Positions 1-5,714 are shown, counted from the first letter of the stretch. The stretch is 5,760 bases of DNA from Candidatus Heimdallarchaeota archaeon (GCA_029882335.1 JAOUKW010000269.1:1-5760); one strand, 5' to 3'. A program made the numbers and translations. The notes: generated by a model from the sequence alone, not told the origin.

Positions 1-1674
1 AGTATTTAGTTTCAATTTACTTTCTCTTAAGAGTTGAGCTACATAATCGACAGCATGTATAACTCGATAATGACCCCCAAAATCTGGTAATTCATTTTGT
101 AAATTGTTAAAACAATGTGGGCAAAAAGTAACCACTTCTTTGAAATTGTATGAATTGAGGAGTTCTACATTTTGAGTCATTAGATCTTGAGCTAAGTATT
201 CATTTCCAATTCTTCTTACAGGATCTCCCGTACATTTTTCTTCTTTTCCTAGAATTGCAAAATCAATGTTTGCTGATCTGAATATTTTTACCATTGAAGT
301 GGATACTTTTTTCGCTCGATCATCAAAAGATCCCGCACAACCAACCCAAAATAATACATCGGTATCAGGATGCTCTTTCATTCTTTTAATATCTAATTCT
401 GCAGCCCATAAGTCTCTATCTGATTTACCAATACCCCAAGGATTATAGTTTGTTTCAATATTGTTGAATACATTATCTAAACCATCTGGGAATTCACTTT
501 CCATCATAACCAGTGATCTTCTCATATCAACTATTTTATCGATGTGTTCAATATATACTGGACAGGCATCTTGACATGCTCCACAGGTAGTACAAGCCCA
601 TAATGTTTCTTTTGGAACTACCCCACCAATAAAATCTTTCTCAACGTTACCTTCTGGATCATTTTTCCATACAGTTGCTTTTTCTAATAGATTTTCTCTT
701 AAATTTAAAATTAATGCACGTGGGGAAAGAGGTTGATCGTTTAAAAATGCAGGGCATAGTTCTTGACATCGTCCACATCCAGTACATGCATACAAATCCA
801 GCATTTGATGCCAATTAAAATCTTCGACTTTGTTTACACCGTATTCTTCTATACTTTCATCTTCAAAATTAATGGGGACTAATCTTCCTTTTGGTTTGAG
901 ATTGGAGAATATTACATTAATTGGTGCAGCTAAGATATGAAAGTGTTTACTCGGAAACATACGGGGTACACGTATTTGGGAACCAAAAATATATATTAGG
1001 AATAACCACACCGAGAAGGTATGCAACCACCAGATCGTTTCTTCTAATACTTTGGATTCACCAGACCACATTCCTGCTACTACACCTGCGATTGGGGGTA
1101 AAAAATCAGTATCCATTTGTTGAACTGGGTGTTTATGTGCGACTATTTCTAGAGATTCTAAAATCGTGGCAAATATTATATGAATTCCAACCATAACTAG
1201 GATTAATGTTGCATCCTTATTTAAACCAGGGCTGTGTTCAAATTTCTCTTTAAATCGAATTGGTTTAATTACATATCGTCTAATAAATCCAATAAAGAGG
1301 GAAATCAGTACAGCAACACTAATGATATCCTCCATCCAGAGAAGAAATAGATAGAAACTACCGAGAAATGAAAAGGAGAAATTCGGGAAAAATGCTCTTA
1401 AAAATACTTCTATGGATATTAGTGTTATAAAAATAAATCCGTAAAAAATCACAAAATGACCGATACCTGCAGGATTTTTCAATAATTTATTTTGACCGAA
1501 AACGCCTTTCATGGTAACAGAAAATCTCTTATTCCAGTCACCCCATCGATCGCTGGGTTTTCCTTTTTTCAATACTTTGTATAATTGGTTTAGTGAGTCA
1601 AATACAAAATACAGAGTAACAGCAATGAGAATTAAAAATCCGCTAGCTCTGAGATAAAATAGTGGTTCTGCCAT
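1..1674 (-). CDS. Membrane-bound Fe-S oxidoreductase with cytochrome b domain, EMO-like (3' end cut off by window edge)
   Basis: My own translation of the minus strand from the ATG at 1674 stays open for 558 codons to base 1, so the C-terminus is missing. About five hydrophobic segments (residues ~10-28, 70-92, 104-130, 155-177, 213-232) form a NarI-like domain; H73, H165, H218 and H244/H246 are candidate haem b ligands. Then come two ferredoxin-type [4Fe-4S] motifs, C297/C300/C303/C307 and C361/C364/C367/C371, each ending in Cys-Pro. A CCG domain follows, with C446, C481 in CTGDPVRRIGNE, and C518/C521 in CPHCFNNLQNE. This order is that of the HdrD/GlpC-related ETF:menaquinone oxidoreductases, which pass electrons from reduced ETF (fed by acyl-CoA dehydrogenases) to membrane quinone; the full proteins are longer and carry a second CCG domain, expected beyond the edge. 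ATG 1674 is the first in-frame start after an upstream in-frame TGA. Another HdrD-like quinone or disulfide reductase is possible; the physiological donor is inferred. Confidence 0.85.
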   Translation of the reverse strand, partial: MAEPLFYLRASGFLILIAVTLYFVFDSLNQLYKVLKKGKPSDRWGDWNKRFSVTMKGVFGQNKLLKNPAGIGHFVIFYGFIFITLISIEVFLRAFFPNFSFSFLGSFYLFLLWMEDIISVAVLISLFIGFIRRYVIKPIRFKEKFEHSPGLNKDATLILVMVGIHIIFATILESLEIVAHKHPVQQMDTDFLPPIAGVVAGMWSGESKVLEETIWWLHTFSVWLFLIYIFGSQIRVPRMFPSKHFHILAAPINVIFSNLKPKGRLVPINFEDESIEEYGVNKVEDFNWHQMLDLYACTGCGRCQELCPAFLNDQPLSPRALILNLRENLLEKATVWKNDPEGNVEKDFIGGVVPKETLWACTTCGACQDACPVYIEHIDKIVDMRRSLVMMESEFPDGLDNVFNNIETNYNPWGIGKSDRDLWAAELDIKRMKEHPDTDVLFWVGCAGSFDDRAKKVSTSMVKIFRSANIDFAILGKEEKCTGDPVRRIGNEYLAQDLMTQNVELLNSYNFKEVVTFCPHCFNNLQNELPDFGGHYRVIHAVDYVAQLLRESKLKLNT

Positions 1675-1716
1675 GATTCTTACATTTCATATGCATTGAT
1701 AATATTTGTTAGTCGG

Positions 1717-1728
1717 GATTAAATATAC
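1717..1728 (-). promoter_or_regulatory. Probable TATA box for the EMO-like gene
   Basis: On the minus strand the sequence reads GTATATTTAATC, close to an archaeal TATA box. It lies about 45 bases before the ATG at 1674, which would put the transcript start near 1697 and leave a leader of roughly 20 bases. No Shine-Dalgarno site is visible before the ATG. This suggests the oxidoreductase gene is transcribed separately from the ribosomal operon upstream. The call rests on position and composition only, in AT-rich DNA. Confidence 0.4.
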
Positions 1729-1760
1729 GATCTATGAACTAATTGAAAATAATCAATCCA

Positions 1761-2792
1761 CTATTTTTTGATAATTGATACATAATTTTCATGATGATGT
1801 ACTTCAAAGATATCTTTCATAAATATTTCTAATACCTTAATATTTACCTCTACATGTTCGGTAATCTTAGATATGGTATAATAACTTCCTGAAGGAGAAA
1901 TTGCTAAAGGTAAAATTAATTGATCTGCAAGATATTCATCAACAGAACTAATTTCCTTTAATTCTTCGGTTGTTTTTTTTGCCAATGTTTTTCCAATTTC
2001 TTCTGATTTTCTCCCTATTTTTCCTAGCTCTGTTAATCCTTTTATCGTATCTTTTGACTCAATGATTGCCAATAAATTAGTACCCGCACTCTTTGAGGGT
2101 AGATAATTTTCTATTGTTTCTATTGGTTGATTAAAATTTTCTTGATATGCCTCAATTTGTCTTTCAATTACCTTTTGCCTTTCTAAATCTTGTGATGCTT
2201 GACCAAATAAGGTAACCTTCCAATCAGTATAGGTATTAAATGCAACTGAGGTTAAAGGTGATCCAATCCAGTTTAATTGTATCGTTCCTTCAGCACCACC
2301 TCGTGGATAATATCCATCTAACTTAATATCAATATTAATTTCTAATCCAAATTTTAGAAAAATTGGTTTGGTTATGTACTGCAGATAACTACAGGTTGGA
2401 GCCCAACTCGTCACAGTTCCACCACCAATAAATTGTAAGGTTATTGATCGTTTGGACATAAAAGTGTAATTTGCGATTGCCTGAACAATAAGGGAGATCG
2501 AGGCTGCTGTGTCTAAATGAACTGTAATTGAATCCTTAAACTTGGTAGGGTCTGTATTTGTTTCGATTGAGATCTCTTGCGATCCGATCTCCGAGTGATT
2601 TAATTTACTTCCAGTAATCTCTGCTAGTAGTTTTAACCCCGACAAATGCTGAAGTCTTAATCCTGGTTTTTTTCTATTCTTACGTATATTAATGATATTT
2701 AGTGATTTTCCTGTGGCAAGAGCTATTGGTACTGCGACTCGAATTACCGATCCACCACCAAAAGAGCCATCTATTTGGAGTATTTGATTCAT
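1761..2792 (-). CDS. rtcA: RNA 3'-terminal phosphate cyclase family protein (RtcA/Rcl1 fold), divergent active-site loop
   Basis: The 343-residue length matches RtcA (E. coli about 338). RtcA uses ATP to turn RNA 3'-phosphates into 2',3'-cyclic phosphates through a covalent histidine-AMP intermediate. Family motifs seen in order: IDGS at 7-10, GGGSVIR at 12-18, NIRKNRKKPGL at 35-45 with QHL at 48-50, a GGGT turn at 123-126, GYYPRGG at 160-166, EYLADQL at 286-292 and TEHVEVNI at 311-318. His313 aligns with the adenylylated E. coli His309; R18, R37 and R40 align with R21, R40 and R43. The family GEGGG loop is shortened: by alignment from memory two residues, including Glu14, are absent. The protein may therefore be a weak cyclase, or an rRNA-processing relative like eukaryotic Rcl1. 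The ATG lies 3 bases after the uS9 stop, so the two are translationally linked; no Shine-Dalgarno site is visible. Confidence 0.9.
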   Translation of the reverse strand: MNQILQIDGSFGGGSVIRVAVPIALATGKSLNIINIRKNRKKPGLRLQHLSGLKLLAEITGSKLNHSEIGSQEISIETNTDPTKFKDSITVHLDTAASISLIVQAIANYTFMSKRSITLQFIGGGTVTSWAPTCSYLQYITKPIFLKFGLEINIDIKLDGYYPRGGAEGTIQLNWIGSPLTSVAFNTYTDWKVTLFGQASQDLERQKVIERQIEAYQENFNQPIETIENYLPSKSAGTNLLAIIESKDTIKGLTELGKIGRKSEEIGKTLAKKTTEELKEISSVDEYLADQLILPLAISPSGSYYTISKITEHVEVNIKVLEIFMKDIFEVHHHENYVSIIKK

Positions 2793-2795
2793 AAT

Positions 2796-3215
2796 TTAAC
2801 GATATGATTTTTGGAAACGAGCACGAGCTCCTTTACCACCATATTTCTTGGGTTCTGTTCTTCTGACATCTCCTGAGATCATGGTTTTATCATATGCATT
2901 ATAGATATCTCTAATTTCTTGAGTACCTAAGTATTGATATAATCCACGGGCTAGAGCCATTCTAACAGCTTGTGCTTGTGAAATGATACCACCACCACTT
3001 ACTCTTATTTTGACAGCTAAATCATTTTTATAGAGTTTTGATGCAAGGAGAACTGGTTCTTGCATTATATTTCGAGCGAAAATTGGTTCAACCTGATCGA
3101 TTGGGACACCATTAATTCTGATGATTGCCTCTTCTTTAGTTTTAGTTTTCATTAAACGAGCTCTTGCAATAGCTGTTCTTCTTTTTCCAGCAGTTAAAAT
3201 AATTTTCTTTGCCAT
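2796..3215 (-). CDS. rps9: 30S ribosomal protein uS9
   Basis: This 139-residue protein is a small-subunit ribosomal protein of the S9 family, which sits in the 30S head with its C-terminal tail reaching the P-site tRNA. The family signature is clear: an N-terminal GKRRTAIARAR at 10-20, the VSGGGIISQAQAVRMALARGL stretch at about 72-92, and a basic C-terminus ending GARARFQKSYR, whose final Lys/Arg residues contact tRNA. The length is typical for archaea, and nothing looks broken. The start ATG overlaps the uL13 stop by one base (TAATG), which indicates coupled translation. The stop is followed after 3 bases by rtcA. No strong Shine-Dalgarno sequence precedes it. Confidence 0.98.
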   Translation of the reverse strand: MAKKIILTAGKRRTAIARARLMKTKTKEEAIIRINGVPIDQVEPIFARNIMQEPVLLASKLYKNDLAVKIRVSGGGIISQAQAVRMALARGLYQYLGTQEIRDIYNAYDKTMISGDVRRTEPKKYGGKGARARFQKSYR

Positions 3216-3679
3216 TATGCTTCACTCTCTATATTATATCTCCAACCCAAATTTTCAGATAATTCTCCGACTGTGATATAATTTTGTGATAATCTCTTCT
3301 TTGCAACGTCTATTGTTGTGAATTCAATATCCGCGAATTTTTCAGGAACTTCTAGAAATGCGGATACCCGTCTATATGCTAATCTTCCACTGGTAGTTTT
3401 CCAAGGTAACATACCTCGTATAGTTCTCCTAAGAATTCTATCTGGGAATCTTGGGAACATAGGTCCTCTAGTTGGATTTGTATGGGTAGCTCTTCTTCTC
3501 TTAACTAAATAAGCCTCGATTAGAGATCTTTTTTTACCACTAACTAAGATATTTTGGGCATTTACTACCACAACTTTTTGACCCAGTAATACCTTTTTAG
3601 CAATCCATGAACTTAATCTACCTAAAATGTGATCAGTTCCATCTACATAAATTGTATCATTATCCATCATTATGCTCAC
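3215..3679 (-). CDS. rpl13: 50S ribosomal protein uL13
   Basis: A large-subunit ribosomal protein of the L13 family, needed early in 50S assembly. Visible landmarks, numbered from the upstream GTG, are YVDGTDHILGRLSSWIAKK at 11-29, VVVVNAQNILVSGKK at 36-50, THTNPTRGPMFPRFPDRI at 66-83 and the RRTIRGMLPWK motif at 84-94. The open frame can begin at GTG 3679, which overlaps the eL18 stop (GTGA) and gives 154 residues. However, AGGTGA at 3676-3681 is a good Shine-Dalgarno site with 5 bases before the ATG at 3670, so the real start is more likely 3670 (151 residues); the GTG would lie inside that ribosome binding site. The stop overlaps the uS9 start. The middle gene of the eL18-uL13-uS9 operon. 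Confidence 0.96.
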   Translation of the reverse strand: MSIMMDNDTIYVDGTDHILGRLSSWIAKKVLLGQKVVVVNAQNILVSGKKRSLIEAYLVKRRRATHTNPTRGPMFPRFPDRILRRTIRGMLPWKTTSGRLAYRRVSAFLEVPEKFADIEFTTIDVAKKRLSQNYITVGELSENLGWRYNIESEA

Positions 3680-3681
3680 CT
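3676..3681 (-). promoter_or_regulatory. Shine-Dalgarno site deciding the uL13 start
   Basis: On the minus strand AGGTGA spans the last bases of the eL18 gene, including its TGA stop. It matches the complement of the archaeal 16S rRNA 3' end (GGAGGTGA core). It lies 5 bases before the ATG at 3670, with a second ATG directly after. It favours ATG 3670 over the overlapping GTG 3679 for uL13. It is the clearest Shine-Dalgarno sequence in the window. Confidence 0.6.
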
Positions 3682-4044
3682 AATAATTCTTATTCCTGAT
3701 CCCTTTGGATTCTCTTCAACTAAATTGCTGATAGTAATTGCTCTTCCATTGGCTGCAGTAATTTTATCTTTCGCTGATTGACTAAATGCAATTGCTGCGA
3801 CTACCACTGAATGATTTAATTCACCTGTTCCAAGAACTTTACCTGGGACAATTACTTGTTCGTTTTCCTTGGTATATCTATTAATTTTACTTAGATTCAC
3901 TTCGGTTCTTTGTCTACGAGGTTTTTGTAGAATTTTGAATATTGTTCTCCAAATTGCTGCTTGGTTATTTGTTGATGCCTTTCGCAGCTCTACAATTAGA
4001 CTCGCGACAAGAGGATTTGTAGGCCCTTTGTCTCTATTTACCAT
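3676..4044 (-). CDS. rpl18e: 50S ribosomal protein eL18 (L18e)
   Basis: This 122-residue protein is the archaeal/eukaryotic L18e, a relative of bacterial uL15 in the large subunit. Supporting features are the N-terminal TNPLVASLIVELRKAS at 9-24, the KPRRQRTEVNLSKINRYT block at 41-58, VIVPGKVLGTGELNHSVVVAA at about 64-84, and the C-terminal NPKGSGIRIIR at 112-122. These match the family throughout, and the length is usual. It is the first gene of the tight run eL18-uL13-uS9-rtcA and overlaps the uL13 frame at its stop. Downstream order after rpo3 is the conserved archaeal arrangement. A TATA-like box lies about 35 bases upstream, so it can be transcribed apart from rpo3. Confidence 0.97.
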   Translation of the reverse strand: MVNRDKGPTNPLVASLIVELRKASTNNQAAIWRTIFKILQKPRRQRTEVNLSKINRYTKENEQVIVPGKVLGTGELNHSVVVAAIAFSQSAKDKITAANGRAITISNLVEENPKGSGIRIIR

Positions 4045-4076
4045 TCGTTACGCCTTATGTAATCTAATATCTAGTC

Positions 4077-4084
4077 AAATATAA
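4077..4084 (-). promoter_or_regulatory. Probable TATA box for the eL18-uL13-uS9-rtcA operon
   Basis: In the 92-base gap between rpo3 and eL18 the minus strand reads GGTTATATTTGAC, with the TTATATTT core about 36 bases before the eL18 ATG. This would give a transcript start near 4055 and a leader of about 10 bases. No oligo-T terminator is obvious after the rpo3 stop, so read-through from rpo3 is also likely and this would be an internal promoter. Position and composition are the only evidence. Confidence 0.4.
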
Positions 4085-4136
4085 CCATTAAGATAACGAT
4101 CATAAATATTGGATTTTACTAATTAATAACTTAACT

Positions 4137-5021
4137 TTAATCGTTTATTCCAATTCTTTCAAAAGATGAAATTTTTCTCATGCTGGATGGGTCATTATCT
4201 GCCTTTTCTAATGCTAGTTGAAATCCTTCGATGAAGCTTTGTAATCCATCAATTAATAAATCTGAAGCAGTAGTAACAATATTTTCTACTGGTAAAGCTC
4301 CTGTACTTTCAAGCATGAATATAATTTGTGAGGAATCTCCTTCTACTGATATTGAATCTTCCTCAGAAGAATGAACACATTCCATACACAGATTACAATC
4401 TAATAGATTACGTAGATTTAATGATTGATTATTCTCATCATATTCAAATACATTTCTTGGACATGAATCAGCTACATCTTTTGTGAATGTATGACCTGGT
4501 CGGATACTGATGATGGGCATGTACTGATATCCGATCGATCCAACAGGTTGCCATTTTGCGTGTTCCTTACCTGTACCAAATCTAGCTATTGCTTCTAGAA
4601 TTAATCTCTGATCTTTATCCATCTTCATAATGGGTACTTCATCAACCACAGGATAAATTCGATGATCAGAACCTAGTAACTCTCTGGAATATATTATTGC
4701 ACCGCTAGTTTGATCTGTTTCTTGAGTAAGTGTGAGTGTAACGGTACAACTATTACAACCAACACCATCACAAACATCACAAGCATCCATGAAGTTCAAA
4801 TCATCTATATCACTATTTAGGGGAATTAATCCCAATCGATGGGCAATATATTCGTCAAACATGGCAGTATTATTTTCTACCATAATTACCTCATCAATGG
4901 CAATAGTGGGAACAGAACCTAAGATAATTCTTCTGATTGAATTCATAAATGCAGGAAAAGTTCCTGTGACAATGAATTTTAACATCTGATGATTAGCTGC
5001 AGGTAATTGTCTAACGTCCAT
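4137..5021 (-). CDS. rpo3: DNA-directed RNA polymerase subunit Rpo3 (subunit D)
   Basis: Rpo3 is the archaeal counterpart of bacterial alpha and eukaryotic Rpb3; with Rpo11 it forms the heterodimer on which the polymerase is built. The N-terminal signature is plain: a fold reaching FPAFMNSIRRIILGSVPT at 22-39, AIDEV at 41-45, and AHRLGLIPL at 60-68. A first cysteine set, C81/C84/C89/C92 (CDVCDGVGCNSC), followed by VTLTL, resembles the zinc site of Rpb3. A second set, C187 (followed by Pro), C209, C212 and C215, matches the Fe-S domain seen in Sulfolobus Rpo3. The C-terminal helix (TASDLLIDGLQSF, 251-263) belongs to the dimer domain. At 294 residues it is somewhat longer than the common ~265. 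It precedes eL18 as in many archaea. Start ATG 5021 places the N-terminus as in homologues. Confidence 0.97.
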   Translation of the reverse strand: MDVRQLPAANHQMLKFIVTGTFPAFMNSIRRIILGSVPTIAIDEVIMVENNTAMFDEYIAHRLGLIPLNSDIDDLNFMDACDVCDGVGCNSCTVTLTLTQETDQTSGAIIYSRELLGSDHRIYPVVDEVPIMKMDKDQRLILEAIARFGTGKEHAKWQPVGSIGYQYMPIISIRPGHTFTKDVADSCPRNVFEYDENNQSLNLRNLLDCNLCMECVHSSEEDSISVEGDSSQIIFMLESTGALPVENIVTTASDLLIDGLQSFIEGFQLALEKADNDPSSMRKISSFERIGIND

Positions 5022-5046
5022 TTTCGTATAAATTACTATTATTCTA

Positions 5047-5059
5047 GATAAATATAAAG
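5047..5059 (-). promoter_or_regulatory. Probable TATA box for rpo3
   Basis: The minus strand reads CTTTATATTTATC, a close match to the archaeal TATA consensus, centred about 32 bases before the rpo3 ATG. The expected transcript start is near 5028, leaving a very short leader. No Shine-Dalgarno site lies before the ATG, which fits a near-leaderless mRNA. An inverted repeat (5067-5089) begins 8 bases further upstream, where a regulator could act on this promoter. Confidence 0.5.
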
Positions 5060-5066
5060 TAATACT

Positions 5067-5089
5067 TAGTACGAATGATAATCGTACTA
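5067..5089. repeat. Inverted repeat, 8-bp arms with 7-base spacer; candidate operator
   Basis: TAGTACGA and TCGTACTA are perfect reverse complements around the spacer ATGATAA. The dyad sits just upstream of the rpo3 TATA box, in the divergent rpo3/eL38 promoter region. It has no following T-run and precedes both genes, so it does not look like a terminator. A dimeric transcription factor site is the natural reading; which protein would bind is unknown. Confidence 0.45.
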
Positions 5090-5117
5090 TTGATATGATA
5101 TAACCATAAAGTATCCA

Positions 5118-5125
5118 TTATAAAA
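5118..5125 (+). promoter_or_regulatory. Alternative TATA box for the eL38 gene
   Basis: TTATAAAA on the plus strand is a strong TATA-like string, 68-75 bases before the eL38 ATG. If used, transcription would start near 5148 and give a leader of about 45 bases. The AT-rich 5160-5169 element is better placed for a leaderless transcript, so the choice between the two is open. Confidence 0.25.
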
Positions 5126-5133
5126 CAGTATAG

Positions 5134-5145
5134 CTTACTAGTAAG
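5134..5145. repeat. Perfect 12-bp palindrome, CTTACTAGTAAG
   Basis: The sequence is identical to its own reverse complement and lies between the two candidate TATA boxes of the eL38 gene, about 50 bases before its ATG. A protein bound here could affect either promoter. It may also be chance, since 12-bp palindromes turn up occasionally in AT-rich DNA. Confidence 0.3.
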
Positions 5146-5159
5146 TAGGTCTGCATCGA

Positions 5160-5169
5160 TTTATTTTTA
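5160..5169 (+). promoter_or_regulatory. Probable TATA box for the eL38 gene
   Basis: TTTATTTTTA on the plus strand is centred about 28 bases before the ATG at 5193, so the transcript would begin at or next to the start codon. This fits a leaderless mRNA, and no Shine-Dalgarno site is present. The match to the TATA consensus is moderate. Confidence 0.35.
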
Positions 5170-5192
5170 GTATTGTGCGAATGAAATAAATT

Positions 5193-5402
5193 ATGCCTAA
5201 AGAAATTACATTTGAACAGTTAAATGATGCATTATTGGATAGAACAATAGAAATATATCAGAAAAAAAGTGGTGATGATATTAAATACAAATTTAGGACA
5301 AAAGGAATGCTATATACTCTAAAAGTCCCTCAAGATCAAGTCACTAAAGTAGAAAATTTGATTTCTAGTAATTCTAAATCTTTGGAAATAATTCCAGTAT
5401 AA
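5193..5402 (+). CDS. rpl38e: 50S ribosomal protein eL38 (L38e)
   Basis: This 69-residue protein aligns without long gaps to eL38, a small large-subunit protein of eukaryotes and some archaea (human 70 residues). Shared points are the MPKEI start (human MPRKI), an acidic/hydrophobic first helix, then DDIKYKFRTKGMLYTLKV at 28-45 against human DNVKFKVRCSRYLYTLVI, and a second helix with a C-terminal strand (LEIIPV against VKELK). The LYTL core and the K-x-K/R basic strand are the strongest evidence. The gene stands alone, divergent from rpo3, and converges on a small membrane protein 13 bases away. A probable TATA box at 5160-5169 suggests a leaderless mRNA. The match is from memory of the family, at modest identity; a structural search would settle it. 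Confidence 0.8.
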   Translation: MPKEITFEQLNDALLDRTIEIYQKKSGDDIKYKFRTKGMLYTLKVPQDQVTKVENLISSNSKSLEIIPV

Positions 5403-5403
5403 A

Positions 5404-5413
5404 TAAAAAATTA
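5404..5413 (-). terminator. Possible U-rich terminator of the small membrane protein gene
   Basis: Directly after the stop codon of the 5416-5667 gene the minus strand carries a run of six T (5410-5405) inside AATTTTTTATTTAT. Archaeal polymerase commonly stops at such oligo-U tracts without a hairpin. The plus strand has no comparable run here for eL38, whose transcript probably ends further on, inside the converging gene. Confidence 0.35.
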
Positions 5414-5415
5414 AT

Positions 5416-5667
5416 TTATTCCCAAGCCATACCGTCTTGTACAGTATCTGAAATTGCCTTTAAGTAAAATATATTTGGTAAGACAAGAATCAGTATTAGA
5501 CCGATGACCATTCTACTTTGAACTAAACCATAATTTTCATCTTCAATTCCAGTTAAACCATTAAGAATAACGAGTGTTTTTGCTAAATGAATCCCACCTG
5601 CAATTATAAATCCTATTGCTAATACTAAGTAGAGTAAACCGTTTTTTATTGCTGCTGCAAATGACAT
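5416..5667 (-). CDS. Small two-helix membrane protein of unknown function
   Basis: I do not recognise this 83-residue protein. It has two strongly hydrophobic segments, residues ~10-35 (LLYLVLAIGFIIAGG core, with a His and Lys near its end) and ~53-71 (MVIGLILILVLPNIFYL), joined by a short acidic loop (GIEDENYGLVQSR). The C-terminus is short and acidic. There is no cleavable signal peptide of obvious type; two helices would leave both ends on the same side of the membrane. The ATG at 5667 gives a short polar N-terminus before helix one, and composition fits a real gene rather than a shadow, since no other frame here codes. It converges with eL38 and shows no link to the ribosomal genes. It could be a subunit of a larger membrane complex, but nothing visible says which. 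Confidence 0.65.
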   Translation of the reverse strand: MSFAAAIKNGLLYLVLAIGFIIAGGIHLAKTLVILNGLTGIEDENYGLVQSRMVIGLILILVLPNIFYLKAISDTVQDGMAWE

Positions 5668-5704
5668 TTGTTAATCAACCTATATATTAAAATTGATATA
5701 CATA

Positions 5705-5714
5705 GTTATTTAAG
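5705..5714 (-). promoter_or_regulatory. Candidate TATA box for the small membrane protein gene
   Basis: The minus strand reads CTTAAATAAC about 43 bases before the ATG at 5667, giving an expected transcript start near 5684. The whole 5668-5760 stretch is very AT-rich with several TATA-like strings (for example AATATATAGG nearer the gene, too close to serve), so the choice is weak. I see no gene in those last 93 bases. Confidence 0.25.

Noticed and set aside
266..448. 60-codon open frame on the plus strand
   Set aside because: It lies antisense within the well-supported Fe-S oxidoreductase gene, and its translation resembles no protein family.
921..1196. 91-codon open frame on the plus strand
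   Set aside because: It is antisense to the membrane domain of the oxidoreductase; its hydrophobic look reflects the opposite strand.
2661..2792. Treating rtcA as a pseudogene because of the shortened GEGGG loop
   Set aside because: The frame is intact over 343 codons, other active-site residues are kept, and the gene is tightly coupled to uS9.
3318..3512. 64-codon open frame on the plus strand
   Set aside because: It is antisense to uL13, a certain gene.
3869..4084. 71-codon open frame on the plus strand
   Set aside because: It is antisense to eL18 and covers that operon's promoter region.
4732..4989. 85-codon open frame on the plus strand
   Set aside because: It is antisense to the conserved N-terminal part of rpo3.
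5067..5089. Reading the 8-bp inverted repeat as an intrinsic terminator hairpin
   Set aside because: It lies upstream of both divergent genes, has no following T-run, and no gene ends there.
5022..5192. A small RNA or tRNA gene in the rpo3/eL38 gap
   Set aside because: I found no tRNA T-arm motif, no acceptor pairing and no C/D box pair; promoter elements explain the region.
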